DNA of 64,000 nucleotides from Candidatus Microthrix parvicella Bio17-1 (lineage in GTDB: Bacteria; Actinomycetota; Acidimicrobiia; Acidimicrobiales; Microtrichaceae). Within the stretch, counting starts at the first letter, position 1, and the number at the start of each line of letters is the position of its first letter. A program made the position numbers and the translations under genes. Location: NCBI RefSeq assembly GCF_000299415.1, contig NZ_AMPG01000003.1, positions 124,001 through 188,000 of the forward strand. The letters run 5' to 3'. The notes under the pieces were generated by a model. That model searched no databases, was not told the origin of the DNA, and saw only the letters and a program-made list of their open reading frames with translations. This document shows positions 44,977-54,686 of this stretch, in pieces.

Positions 44977-47625
44977 TCAATGCGGTTTGTCAACCACAAG
45001 TTCCGCGTGGGCGACGAGCTGAGGCTGGTCGGCCTCGACCGCGATCGTCAGGTCTTCGATGACCCCCGCATCGGTCAGGTCGTCGCGAACCAGTTCGAGA
45101 CGCTCGGCGTCGTCGGCCGAAGCGGTGATCTGCAGAAGTCGCACCGGGGTGCGCATGCCTGTACGAGCTTCGGTCTTGGTGCGGCGCACCTCCTGCAGCA
45201 CCTGTGCCGCCAAGCCCGCCAACTCGGGGTCGGCGCCCCCGATCGCGTCACCGAACTCCGCCACGTTGGGCCACGGGGCCCGGTGGATCGATCCCTCCAT
45301 CCACCAGCTCCACACCTCCTCGGTGGCGAAGGGGAGGTGTGGCGCAAACAGCCGCAGGAGGGCCGACAAGGCCAGCTGCAGCGAGGCCCGGGCGGACCCG
45401 GCACCAGCATCGTCCCGGTAGGCACGGCTCTTCACCAGCTCGAGATGCACGTCGGTGAAGCGCCAGAAGAACGCCTCGGTTCGTTCCAGCGCCCGGGCGT
45501 AATCAAACTGGTCGAACGCCTCGGTGGCCGCCTCGACGAGCGCGGCCACCTCGGCCAGCATCGCCCGGTCGATCGCATGGGTCACGGCCTCTGGCCCCAG
45601 ATGGAGCACGGCTGCGTCGGCGCTGGACTGACCGTCGGCCGAACCCTCTGAATCGCGTTGTTGGCCGAAGCCCAGCACGAAACGACTGGCGTTCAGCACC
45701 TTGAGGGCCAGCCGTCGGCCCACCTTCATCTGTGTCTCGTCGAACGCGGTGTCGGTGCCCGGTCGCCCGTTGGCCGCCCAGTAGCGAACCGCGTCGGAGC
45801 CGTGGGCCTCCAACATGGCGGTGGGCACCACCACGTTGCCCTTGGACTTCGACATCTTCTTGCGGTCCGGGTCCAGGATCCAGCCGGAGAGGGCGGCGTG
45901 GCGCCACGGCGCCGTGTCCTCGGCCAGATGACTGCGCACCATGGTGGAGAACAACCAGGTGCGGATGATGTCGTGGGCCTGCGGGCGCAGATCCATTGGG
46001 AACACCTTGGCCCACAGCTCCGGGTCGTGATCCCAACCCCCGGCGATCTGGGGGGTGAGCGACGAGGTGGCCCACGTGTCCATGATGTCGGGGTCGCCCA
46101 CGAATCCGCCGGGTTGGCCTCGCTGCGCCTCGTCGAAGCCGACCGGCGCCTCGCTCTGCGGGTCGATCGGCAGTGACTCGGTATTGGGGGTGAGGGGCGA
46201 GCTGTAGTCGATCTCGCCGTCCTCGCCCACCGGGTACCACACGGGGATGGGGACTCCGAAGTAGCGCTGGCGGGAGACCAGCCAGTCGCCGGTGAGCCCC
46301 TCGATCCAGTTGGTGTATCTGGCCTGCATGTAGGCGGGATGCCAGGTGACTTCGTCGCCGCGTGCGATCAGCTGGTCGCGGATTGCGGCGTCACGGCCAC
46401 CATTGCGGATGTACCACTGGCGACTCTGCACGATCTCCAGCGGTGCCTCACCCTTTTCGTAGAACTTCACCGGGTGCTCGATGAGCTTCGGCTCACCCAA
46501 CAGCTCGCCGGATGCCTCCAGCAGTTCAACGGTGGCGCGTTGGGCGGCCTTGACGCCGAGCCCGGCCAGGCCGTCGTAGACCCCGCGGGCGGCGTCGCTG
46601 GAAAGCCAGTCGGGGGTGTCGGAGGCAAAGCGGCCGTCGCGGCCGATGACCGCCCTGGCGGGCAGGTCGAGTTCGCGCCACCAGATGACGTCGTTCAGGT
46701 CGCCGAACGTGCAGATCATCGCAGCGCCGGTGCCCTTCTCAGGGTCGGCCAGGCGGTGGGCCAGCACCGGCACCTCGACGCCGAAGAGCGGGCTGGTCAC
46801 CACGGAGCCGAACAGGGGCTGGTAGCGCTCGTCGTCGGGGTGAGCAACCAACGCCACGCAGCTGACGACCAACTCGGGGCGGGTGGTGCTGACCACAATG
46901 TCTCCCGCGCCGTCAGGCAGGTGGAACGCCAGGTCGTGGTAGGCGCCAGGTCGGGGGCGGTCCTCCAACTCGGCCTGGGACACCGCCATGCGGAACGTGA
47001 TGTCCCACATCGACGGAGCATCCGCCTGGTAGGCCTCGCCCCGGGCCAGGTTGTCGAGGAAGGCCCGCTGGCTGACCCGGCGGCTGCGCTCGTCGATGGT
47101 GGTGTAGGTCTGGTTCCAGTCCACCGAGAGGCCGAGGCGGCGCCACAACTCTTCGAAGACCAGTTCGTCCTCGCCGGTGAGCTGCACGCACAGTTCGATG
47201 AAGTTGCGGCGGCCGATGGGCACAAAGTCGCGACGGTTCTTGGGCGTCTTCTCGGGCGGCGTGAAGCCCGGGTCGTAGGCCACCGTCGGGTCGCAGCGCA
47301 CCCCGTAGTAGTTCTCCACCCTGCGCTCGGTGGGCACGCCGTTGTCGTCCCAACCCATCGGGTAGAACACCTCGCGGCCGGTCATCCGCTGGTACCGGGC
47401 GACGCAGTCGGTGTGGGTGTAGCTGAACACGTGGCCGACGTGCAGCGACCCGGACACGGTTGGCGGAGGGGTGTCGATCGAGAACACGTCGTCGGCGGGC
47501 GCATCAGCATCGAAGCGGTAGGTGCCGTCGGTCTCCCAGCGCTCACCCCACTTCTGCTCCAGGCCCTCGAGGGCCGCTTTGGGAGGGACAACGGGGGCCG
47601 ATCGGCGTCGGGGGGCGTCGGTCAT
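44977..47625 (-). CDS. valS: Valyl-tRNA synthetase
   Basis: An 882-residue class I synthetase that charges tRNA-Val. The HIGH-type motif is HVGH in TVSGSLHVGHVFSYTHTD near residue 60. MGWDDNGVPTERRVEN and the editing (CP1) domain (about 180-340) follow, and the KMSKS loop is KKMSKSKGNVVVP near 578. The anticodon-binding domain fills the rest; the usual C-terminal coiled coil of ValS is short or absent, as in some actinobacterial forms. It starts at ATG 47625. The region to the divergent pepP gene holds a perfect 21-bp hairpin. Confidence 0.96.
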   Translation of the reverse strand: MTDAPRRRSAPVVPPKAALEGLEQKWGERWETDGTYRFDADAPADDVFSIDTPPPTVSGSLHVGHVFSYTHTDCVARYQRMTGREVFYPMGWDDNGVPTERRVENYYGVRCDPTVAYDPGFTPPEKTPKNRRDFVPIGRRNFIELCVQLTGEDELVFEELWRRLGLSVDWNQTYTTIDERSRRVSQRAFLDNLARGEAYQADAPSMWDITFRMAVSQAELEDRPRPGAYHDLAFHLPDGAGDIVVSTTRPELVVSCVALVAHPDDERYQPLFGSVVTSPLFGVEVPVLAHRLADPEKGTGAAMICTFGDLNDVIWWRELDLPARAVIGRDGRFASDTPDWLSSDAARGVYDGLAGLGVKAAQRATVELLEASGELLGEPKLIEHPVKFYEKGEAPLEIVQSRQWYIRNGGRDAAIRDQLIARGDEVTWHPAYMQARYTNWIEGLTGDWLVSRQRYFGVPIPVWYPVGEDGEIDYSSPLTPNTESLPIDPQSEAPVGFDEAQRGQPGGFVGDPDIMDTWATSSLTPQIAGGWDHDPELWAKVFPMDLRPQAHDIIRTWLFSTMVRSHLAEDTAPWRHAALSGWILDPDRKKMSKSKGNVVVPTAMLEAHGSDAVRYWAANGRPGTDTAFDETQMKVGRRLALKVLNASRFVLGFGQQRDSEGSADGQSSADAAVLHLGPEAVTHAIDRAMLAEVAALVEAATEAFDQFDYARALERTEAFFWRFTDVHLELVKSRAYRDDAGAGSARASLQLALSALLRLFAPHLPFATEEVWSWWMEGSIHRAPWPNVAEFGDAIGGADPELAGLAAQVLQEVRRTKTEARTGMRTPVRLLQITASADDAERLELVRDDLTDAGVIEDLTIAVEADQPQLVAHAELVVDKPH

Positions 47626-47716
47626 AGGCCCGCCAAGGTACCAGCGCCTGCCTTGCTCGCTTCAGTGCGCCCGGCTGGTGCTGCCCGCCGGACTGGGTCC
47701 GGGGGCGGGCAGGCCG

Positions 47717-47761
47717 GGTGTGGAGGTGTGCCGGTGAGTTTCACCGGCACACCTCCACACC
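47717..47761. promoter_or_regulatory. Perfect 21-bp inverted repeat between valS and pepP
   Basis: The left arm is 47717-47737 and the right arm 47741-47761, with a 3-base loop (GTT). All 21 pairs match. It lies 31 bases before the pepP ATG and 92 bases upstream of valS, between divergent genes. A terminator is not needed there. It could be an operator, a leader-RNA structure on pepP, or a small repeated element. Confidence 0.85.
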
Positions 47762-47791
47762 TCTCGGTGGCGCCGGGGCAAACTGGGCGCC

Positions 47792-49303
47792 ATGAACAGC
47801 TCAGCCGTCAGCGCCGCCGTGTCACTGCCGGGAGACGCTCCCGGCCCGGAGGTGTTTGCGGCGCGGCGACACCAGGTGGCCCAGGTCGTGGGTGGCGACG
47901 CCGTGCTGGTGGTGCCCGCCGGGGTTGAGACGCCACGCAACCACGACGTCGATCACGAGTTTCGCCAGGCGAGCCAATTCTGGTGGTTGACCGGCTTCGC
48001 GGAGCCCGACGCGGTGCTCGTGCTGGTGCCCGGGCACCCGGAGGGCGACTACCAGTTGTTCGTTCGGCCCCGAGACCCCGAGCGCGAAACCTGGGACGGG
48101 TATCGGGCCGGGGTCGAGGGTGCCATGGCTCGCTTTGGCGCCGACTCCGCCCATCCGGTCGGCGACCTGGCCGAACGCCTCCCCCAACTTGCGGTCGGCC
48201 GGTCCCGGCTGCTGTACCGCATGGGCGAACGGCTGGACTCGGTGGTCGGCGGCCTGATCGTCGGCGGTCGCAACCTGCGTGACCGTCTGGGCGACGTCAC
48301 CCCAACGGTGGTGGAGGATCCCACGCCCATGCTGGACGACCTGCGGTTGCACAAGGACGCCTCCGACCTCGCCTCGCTGCGGCGCTCCGGGTTGTTGGCC
48401 GCCGAGGGACACCGCGAGGCCATGCGCCTCGCTCGCCCCGGGGTGACCGAACGCCAATTGCAAGGCGCGATGGAGTGGGTCTGGCGAGCCCACGGATCGC
48501 CCCGCAACGGGTACCCGTCGATTGTGGCGGGTGGCGCCAATGCCTGCGTGTTGCATTACACCGAGAACGCCGACGTGCTCGCCGACGGCGACCTGGTGCT
48601 GATTGACGCAGGCTGTGAGATGGACATGGCCTCCGCCGACATCACCCGCACCTTCCCCGTCAACGGTCGATTCACCGGCCCGCAGCGGGCGGTGTACGAA
48701 GTGGCGCTGGCCGCGCAGCACGCCGCCCTCGCGGCGGTACGACCTGGCGCAACCATCCGCGCACCTCACGACGCCGCCCGGACGGTCATTGCTGAAGGGC
48801 TGGTGGACCTGAGGCTGATCCCGGCGCAAGTGAGCGTGAACGACGTGCTGAGCATGGGCCTGGACGCCGAGTTCTTCATGCACGGCACCAGCCACTGGCT
48901 GGGGCTCGACGTGCACGATGCCGGGTCGTACCGCGATGGCGAGGCCCACCGATATCTTGCCGAAACGATGGTGCTCACCGTCGAGCCCGGCATTTATGTG
49001 GCGCCCACCAAGGGTGAGGTCACCTTCAAGCTGCATCCCCACGACCGGGATGCGTGGGCCCGCCGTCGGGTGGAATTGGGGGCCGAGGCGGCCAAGGTGG
49101 CGGAGGACGCCGAGTTGGCCGCTGCGCCCGACCTGGTGCACACGATCCCCGAGGAGTTTCTGGGCATCGGGATACGCATCGAGGACGACGTGGCGGTGAC
49201 CACCGAAGGCTGCGAGGTGCTGACCGGCGCCGTTCCGACCGACCCCGATGACATCGAGACGCTGTGTGCCGAAGGGCCCCGCTGGGTCACGCTTCCCGGG
49301 TGA
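47792..49303 (+). CDS. pepP: Xaa-Pro aminopeptidase (M24 family)
   Basis: A 503-residue metallopeptidase that removes N-terminal residues before proline. An AMP_N domain (about 20-160) precedes the pita-bread fold. Metal ligands are in LIDAGCEMDMASADITRTF (two Asp), HGTSHWLGLDVHD (His), TVEPGIYV (Glu) and IRIEDDV (Glu). The HELGHG-like block is HGTSHWLGLDVHDAGSY, the AMP-P form. ATG 47792 starts shortly after the large hairpin, which may affect its translation. Confidence 0.92.
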   Translation: MNSSAVSAAVSLPGDAPGPEVFAARRHQVAQVVGGDAVLVVPAGVETPRNHDVDHEFRQASQFWWLTGFAEPDAVLVLVPGHPEGDYQLFVRPRDPERETWDGYRAGVEGAMARFGADSAHPVGDLAERLPQLAVGRSRLLYRMGERLDSVVGGLIVGGRNLRDRLGDVTPTVVEDPTPMLDDLRLHKDASDLASLRRSGLLAAEGHREAMRLARPGVTERQLQGAMEWVWRAHGSPRNGYPSIVAGGANACVLHYTENADVLADGDLVLIDAGCEMDMASADITRTFPVNGRFTGPQRAVYEVALAAQHAALAAVRPGATIRAPHDAARTVIAEGLVDLRLIPAQVSVNDVLSMGLDAEFFMHGTSHWLGLDVHDAGSYRDGEAHRYLAETMVLTVEPGIYVAPTKGEVTFKLHPHDRDAWARRRVELGAEAAKVAEDAELAAAPDLVHTIPEEFLGIGIRIEDDVAVTTEGCEVLTGAVPTDPDDIETLCAEGPRWVTLPG

Positions 49304-49418
49304 GCCGTGTCGCCTCGCTGCGGGCCGTGCGGCACTGAGCGGCGCTGCGGCGGGCATTGGCCGGGCCGCTCGCCCGCACCAGGTTGTCGACGCTGACGGT
49401 AGGGGGGTTTGGAGCGCT

Positions 49419-49437
49419 GGTTACCGGCGGGTAACTT
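49419..49437 (+). promoter_or_regulatory. Second copy of the palindromic operator-like element
   Basis: GGTTACCGGCGGGTAACTT lies 62 bases before the second acyl-CoA dehydrogenase gene, in the same orientation as the copy at 4840-4858. All 19 bases match, while the flanks differ. This strongly suggests binding by one regulator rather than chance. Confidence 0.7.
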
Positions 49438-49499
49438 AGGAAGCCGACCAACGCCATCCCGTGTCGGATCGCCGACGCGTCCACCCGGAGGTACCACCC

Positions 49500-50732
49500 A
49501 TGGCCGAGTTCTCCCTCGCCCTCAACGACGACCAGGTGCAGCTGCGCGACTGGATCCACACCTTCGCGAAGGACGTCGTTCGTCCCGCCGCCGAAGAGTG
49601 GGACGAACGGGAGGAGTTCCCGTGGCCGATCGTTGAGGAGGCGGCCAAGATCGGGCTGTACTCCTTCGACTTCATGGCTCAGGCGATGATGGGCGACCCC
49701 TCCGGGCTCACCATGCCGATTGCGCTCGAAGAGCTGTTCTGGGGCGACGCAGGCATCGGCCTGTCGATCTTCGGCTCAGGCCTGGCGGCAGCCGGTATCG
49801 CCGGTATCGGTACCCCTGAGCAGGTGATGGAGTGGGTGCCCCAGTGCTATGGCACCCCCGAGAAGATTGCGCTGGGCGCCTTCTGCGTGTCCGAGCCCGA
49901 CGCAGGCTCCGACGTCTCGTCGCTGCGGACGAGCGCCAAGTACGACGAGGCCACCGACGAGTGGGTGCTCAACGGCACCAAGGCCTGGATTACCAACGGT
50001 GGCATCGCCGCCATCCACGTGGTGGTCGCCACCGTCGACCCCGAGTTGCGCAGCCGGGGCCAGGCCAGCTTCATCGTCCCGCCCGACACCCCCGGGCTCA
50101 GCCAGGGCCAGAAGTACAAGAAGCACGGCATCAGGGCCAGCCACACCGCCGAGGTGGTGCTGGACGACGTGCGTATCCCGGGCTCGTGCCTGCTGGGCGG
50201 CAAAGAGAAGCTGGACGAGAAGTTGGCTCGGGCCCGTGAGGCCAAGACCAACCCACAGCCCAAGCCATCCGGTAAGCAACCGGCGATGGCCACCTTCGAG
50301 GCCACCCGTCCCGCCGTCGCCGCCCAGGCGGTTGGCGTGGCTCGTGCCGCCTACGAGTACGCCCTTGAGTACGCCCAGGAGCGCAAGGCGTTCGGCAAGG
50401 CGATCATCGAGAACCAGGCGATTGCGTTCATGTTGTCTGACATGATCACCGAGATCGATGCGTCCCGCCTGTTGGTGTGGCGTGCGGCCTGGCTGTCACG
50501 CAACGGCGAGTACGTCAACGCCGAGGGCAGCCAGTCCAAGCTCAAGGCCGGTCGCACCGCCGTGTGGGTCACCGAGCGGGCCATCCAGATTCTGGGCGGC
50601 TACGGCTACACCCGGGAGTACCCCGTGGAGCGCATGCACCGCGATGCGAAGATCTTTGACATCTTCGAAGGCACCGAGCAGATCCAACAGCTGGTGATCG
50701 CCCGGGCCATCTCCGGTCTCCGCATCGAATAG
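49500..50732 (+). CDS. Acyl-CoA dehydrogenase
   Basis: A 410-residue flavoenzyme of classic length. The N-terminal helical domain is followed by FCVSEPDAGSDVSSLRTSA and WITNGGIAAI, which bind FAD and substrate. The catalytic base is E390 in FEGTEQIQQLVIARAI. A 30-residue Lys/Pro-rich loop (about 240-265, ARAREAKTNPQPKPSGKQ) is an insertion relative to most members. A CGGAGG site lies 9 bases before ATG 49500. It shares a 19-bp palindromic element upstream with the long acyl-CoA dehydrogenase at 4819, so the two are likely coregulated. Confidence 0.93.
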   Translation: MAEFSLALNDDQVQLRDWIHTFAKDVVRPAAEEWDEREEFPWPIVEEAAKIGLYSFDFMAQAMMGDPSGLTMPIALEELFWGDAGIGLSIFGSGLAAAGIAGIGTPEQVMEWVPQCYGTPEKIALGAFCVSEPDAGSDVSSLRTSAKYDEATDEWVLNGTKAWITNGGIAAIHVVVATVDPELRSRGQASFIVPPDTPGLSQGQKYKKHGIRASHTAEVVLDDVRIPGSCLLGGKEKLDEKLARAREAKTNPQPKPSGKQPAMATFEATRPAVAAQAVGVARAAYEYALEYAQERKAFGKAIIENQAIAFMLSDMITEIDASRLLVWRAAWLSRNGEYVNAEGSQSKLKAGRTAVWVTERAIQILGGYGYTREYPVERMHRDAKIFDIFEGTEQIQQLVIARAISGLRIE

Positions 50733-51228
50733 GACCAGCATCGAAGAGGACCAGCATCGAAGAGGCCCAGCCTCGCTCGCGGCCCAAGCGCTGCACCGTC
50801 CGGTGGTTGAATCCCCAAGAGCGGCGACATGCGACGAACGACGAGAATGCCGCGTCGGTGAGCGCCGTGTCCGCAGCCGGCGATCTGAGAAACGACCGGA
50901 TCGGGATGCTGGTCGTCAGCCACCACGTCGGCGAACCGATGATGACGAGGCCGAAATGGCCGGTCGTCACGACGTTTGGGACCTTGATCTCGCGGGTCGC
51001 CTTGCGCATCTGTGCAGGAAGCATCCTCAGCACATCGGTGAACCCGTTGTTCATCGGGAACTTCGAGAAGTTCTTCGCCCAGCGCTTGTCGGTCAGCTCG
51101 ATCTTCGCGGTCGTGACGTCGCAGCCGCCGGCCTCCAACGTGTCGGTCATGGCCTCGGTCACTCGACGCGCCTGCTGGGTGTACGTGTAGGAGACGAACA
51201 GGACTCGCTTGTTGACAGCTGTGGCCAC
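50569..51228 (-). pseudogene. 3'-truncated flavodoxin-like gene
   Basis: The frame starts KRVLFVSYTYTQQARRVTEA, the phosphate-binding loop of a flavodoxin-fold protein, and continues with GLVIIGSPTWWLTTSIPIRS. Homology I can recognise ends after RTVQRLGRERGW (about residue 150). The remaining reading frame is antisense to the end of the acyl-CoA dehydrogenase gene and is noise. About 80 residues of the normal C-terminus seem lost. A 16-bp tandem repeat (50731-50762) marks the junction, suggesting a deletion or slippage event there. Confidence 0.55.
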
Positions 51229-51394
51229 GGTCGGCCTCTTCGTTGAGGTGCCCGGGTGACGTTGTTCGCCGGGATGCGGTGGAGGTCACCCTCACCCGGC
51301 AGAGCGATATCCATCATCACCCGCTGCGGGTGATTTCGAGAAGGCAGCCGGGAAGTGGCCGACCGTGGGGCCGACCGTCAGTAGGTTTGCGAGG

Positions 51395-52285
51395 ATGAGT
51401 ACAGATTCTCTCCCCAGCTGGCGCCCCGGTCCCACCAAGGAGGCTGTTGTCGAGTTCGTCACTGCGGTGACCGACGACGGGTCGCCGGACTACGTGGCGG
51501 AGGTCGACCGTGTTGCGGTGTTCGACAACGACGGCACGCTCTCGACCGAGATGCCGCTGTACACCCAACTGGCGTTCGCTTTCGACCGGGCGGCGGCACT
51601 GGGTAAGGCCGCCACGATGGAGGAGCTGAAGGCCGGGGGGCTCCCCGCTGTGCTCGAGCTGGTCAAGCTGACCCACGGTTCCATCAGCACCGACGACTTC
51701 GAAGCGGTGGTCCAGGAGTGGGCGGCCAGCTCGACCCATGCCCGGTTCGAACGCCTCTACACCTCGCTCGTCTACCAGCCGATGCTCGAGCTCCTCGCCT
51801 ACCTCAAAGCCAATGGCTTCTCATGCTGGATCTTCTCGGGCGGTGGCGTCGACTTCATGCGGGGTTGGGCGCCGGAGGTGTTCGGCATCGATCAGCACCA
51901 GATCATCGGCAGCACCGGGACGGTGACCTTTGAGTTGGCCGACGACGGCAAACCGCGTCTGATGAAGGGCGCCGACCTCGCCGTACTCGACGACGGGCCG
52001 CAGAAACCGATCTCGATTCACCAGCACGTTGGCCGACGCCCGATCTTCGCCGCCGGCAACACCGACGGGGACCTGCCCATGCTGCAGTGGACCGACGGCA
52101 GCCCGCATCGCTCGTTCGGCCTCGTCGTTCACCACACCGACGGCGAGCGCGAGTACGCCTACGACGTCGACCCGCTGCTCGGGTCCGGCACCGAAGCCGT
52201 GTTGGCCGGAGCAGCGGAGCACGACTGGTCGGTCGTCGACATGGCCACCGACTGGGACACGATCTACAACCAGGAGCAACCATGA
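51395..52285 (+). CDS. HAD-family phosphatase
   Basis: A 296-residue haloacid dehalogenase-like hydrolase. Motif I is VFDNDGTLSTE with the nucleophilic Asp near residue 45, motif II IFSGGG, and motif IV AGNTDGDLPML. The cap region is helical (about 60-140). It is similar to phosphoserine-phosphatase-like proteins, with unknown substrate. ATG 51395 is preferred to an upstream GTG at 51365. Its stop overlaps the arylsulfatase ATG (ATGA at 52282-52285), so the two are coupled. Confidence 0.85.
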   Translation: MSTDSLPSWRPGPTKEAVVEFVTAVTDDGSPDYVAEVDRVAVFDNDGTLSTEMPLYTQLAFAFDRAAALGKAATMEELKAGGLPAVLELVKLTHGSISTDDFEAVVQEWAASSTHARFERLYTSLVYQPMLELLAYLKANGFSCWIFSGGGVDFMRGWAPEVFGIDQHQIIGSTGTVTFELADDGKPRLMKGADLAVLDDGPQKPISIHQHVGRRPIFAAGNTDGDLPMLQWTDGSPHRSFGLVVHHTDGEREYAYDVDPLLGSGTEAVLAGAAEHDWSVVDMATDWDTIYNQEQP

Positions 52286-54639
52286 CCGAACCATTTGCCG
52301 GGAAAATCGAAATGGACATCCGGGATTCCGAACCGGACTGGACGCCGTTCGAGCCGCCCAAGGCCCCGGAGGGTTCGCCCAACGTCATCTACATCACGCT
52401 GGACGACGTGGGCTTTTCGGCGTTAAGCGGATACGGCGGGCCCATCGCGACGCCCAACATCGATCGCATCGCCGACGATGGCGTGCGCTACACGCAGTTC
52501 CATACCACGGCGCTGTGCTCGCCGACGCGCTCGTGCCTGCTGACCGGGCGCAACCACACCCGCAACTCGATGGCGTGCATCACCGAGGCTGCGGTGGGGT
52601 TCCCCACCGCCAGCGGCACGATCCCGCCCGAGAACGGGATGCTGTCGGAGATCCTCGGCGAGCTGGGTTGGAACACCTACATGGTGGGCAAGTGGCACCT
52701 GTGCCCCACCGACGAGATGAACCTGGCATCGACGCGGCGCAACTGGCCGAGCGGTCGGGGCTTCGAGCGCTGGTACGGGTTCCTCGGGGCCGAGACCAGC
52801 CAGTGGTATCCCGAGCTGGTCTACGACAACCACGCGGTGGACCAGCCGTCGCTGCCCGAGGACGGCTACCACTTCAGCGTCGACATCACCGACAAGGCGA
52901 TCGAGTTCGTCCGCGACGCCAAGGCCGTCGCCCCGGAGAAGCCGTTCTTCCTCTACTACTCACCCGGCGCCTGCCACGCCCCGCACCACGCCCCCAAGGA
53001 GTGGATCGACAAGTTCAAGGGCCAGTTCGACATGGGCTACGAGGAGATGCGCGAGCAGACCCTGGCCCGCCAGAAGGAGATGGGCATCGTCCCTGAGGAC
53101 ACCGTGCTGCCGCCGATCAACCCGATCGGCACCTCCGAGACGCGGCAGGGTCCCGACGGGCAGCCCTTCTCTCCGGTCGACGTCACCCGCCCGTGGGACT
53201 CGTTGTCGCCGGAGGAGCAACAACTGTTCGCCCGCATGGCCGAGGTCTACGCCGGGTTCCTCGCCCACGCCGACCATCAGATCGGCCGGTTGCTCGACTT
53301 CCTCGAGTTCATCGGCGAGCGGGACAACACCCTGATCATGCTGGTCTCCGACAACGGCGCCAGCGGCGAGGGCGGCCCCGACGGCTCGGTCAACGAGATG
53401 ATGTTCATGAACGGCATCCCCGACGACATCGACGCCAACCTGGCCATGATCGACGAGCTCGGCGGACCCAAGACCTACAACCACTACCCCAACGGTTGGG
53501 CCATGGCCTTCAACACGCCGTTCAAGATGTGGAAGCGCTACGAGTTCGAGGGCGGCACGGCCGACCCGTGCATCGTCTCCTGGCCCGCCGGCATGGAGGC
53601 CCGCGGTGAGCTGCGAACCCAGTACCACCACGCCATCGACTTGGTTCCCACCGTGCTTGACGCCCTCGGGGTGACCGCGCCGTCGTCGATCAAGGGCACC
53701 ACGCAGAGCCACTTCGACGGCGTGAGCATGCGCTACAGCTTCGACGACGAATCAGCCGCCGGGGAGCGTACGACGCAGTTTTATTCCATGCTCGGGTCCC
53801 GCGGCATCTGGCACGACGGTTGGAAGGCCGTCACCACCCACCCGACCATCAGCGGATGGGGCAACTTCAACGACGACGAGTGGGAGCTGTACCACACCGA
53901 TGTGGACCGCTCGGAGGTCAACAACCTCGCCGACGAGCACCCCGACAAGCTCCGCGAGCTGATCGGGATCTGGTTCGCCGAGGCGGGCGCCAACCAGGCG
54001 TTTCCGCTCGATGACCGAAGCGCTCTCGAGATTCTCACCACACCGCGCCCGCAACTCACCCCGCCACGCGATCGCTACGTGTACTTCCCGGACTGCGCCG
54101 AGGTACCCGAAAGCCAGGCGGTCAGCATCCGCAACCGCTCGTTCGCCATGGCCGCCCTGGTCGATATCCCAGGTCCCGGCGCCGAGGGTGTCCTGTGCGC
54201 GCAGGGTTCCCGGTTCGGTGGGCACAGCCTCTACGTCAAGGACAACCGGCTGCACTACGTCAACAGCTTCGTCGGCATGTTCGAGCAGAAGATTGCTTCG
54301 ACCGTCGACCTCCCGACCGGGACCAACCTCATCCTGTCCGCCGCATTCGAAAAGACCGGCGAGGACCCGCCCGGCGTAGCTTCCGGGACGCTCTCGCTGT
54401 TCCACGGCGACGAGAAGGTCGGCGAGGGCGACATCAAGCTTCAGCCCGGCAACTACATGATCGCCGGCGAAGGGCTGTGCGTCGGTCGGGACAGCGGCCA
54501 CCCGGTCACCGACGACTACTCCGGCAGCTCACCGTGGAAGTTCACCGGCGGCACGATCCACCGCGTTGCGGTCGACGTCAGCGGCGAGCCCTACCTCGAC
54601 CTCGAGCGAGAGGCCGAGGCCCGCTTCAGCCACCAGTAG
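52282..54639 (+). CDS. Arylsulfatase (type I, formylglycine-dependent)
   Basis: A 785-residue sulfatase. The activation motif CSPTRSCLLTGRN gives C79, which a formylglycine-generating enzyme converts to the catalytic aldehyde; that enzyme is not in the window. Metal ligands are in YITLDDVGF and MLVSDNGASGEGG; the sulfate-binding GKWHLCP follows near 137. No signal peptide is visible, so it may act in the cytoplasm or use another export route. The C-terminal 200 residues are beta-rich and longer than usual. It is coupled to the HAD phosphatase, perhaps in sulfate-ester metabolism. Confidence 0.9.
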   Translation: MTEPFAGKIEMDIRDSEPDWTPFEPPKAPEGSPNVIYITLDDVGFSALSGYGGPIATPNIDRIADDGVRYTQFHTTALCSPTRSCLLTGRNHTRNSMACITEAAVGFPTASGTIPPENGMLSEILGELGWNTYMVGKWHLCPTDEMNLASTRRNWPSGRGFERWYGFLGAETSQWYPELVYDNHAVDQPSLPEDGYHFSVDITDKAIEFVRDAKAVAPEKPFFLYYSPGACHAPHHAPKEWIDKFKGQFDMGYEEMREQTLARQKEMGIVPEDTVLPPINPIGTSETRQGPDGQPFSPVDVTRPWDSLSPEEQQLFARMAEVYAGFLAHADHQIGRLLDFLEFIGERDNTLIMLVSDNGASGEGGPDGSVNEMMFMNGIPDDIDANLAMIDELGGPKTYNHYPNGWAMAFNTPFKMWKRYEFEGGTADPCIVSWPAGMEARGELRTQYHHAIDLVPTVLDALGVTAPSSIKGTTQSHFDGVSMRYSFDDESAAGERTTQFYSMLGSRGIWHDGWKAVTTHPTISGWGNFNDDEWELYHTDVDRSEVNNLADEHPDKLRELIGIWFAEAGANQAFPLDDRSALEILTTPRPQLTPPRDRYVYFPDCAEVPESQAVSIRNRSFAMAALVDIPGPGAEGVLCAQGSRFGGHSLYVKDNRLHYVNSFVGMFEQKIASTVDLPTGTNLILSAAFEKTGEDPPGVASGTLSLFHGDEKVGEGDIKLQPGNYMIAGEGLCVGRDSGHPVTDDYSGSSPWKFTGGTIHRVAVDVSGEPYLDLEREAEARFSHQ

Positions 54640-54680
54640 GCAACCACCGGTGGGCAACCTCCGGTGGGCAACCTCCGGTA
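54637..54680. repeat. 14-bp tandem repeats at the end of the arylsulfatase gene
   Basis: CCGGTGGGCAACCT occurs exactly at 54647-54660 and 54661-54674, with partial copies on both sides. It overlaps the sulfatase stop codon and lies before a convergent gene. Confidence 0.7.
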
Positions 54681-54686
54681 GCCCCG

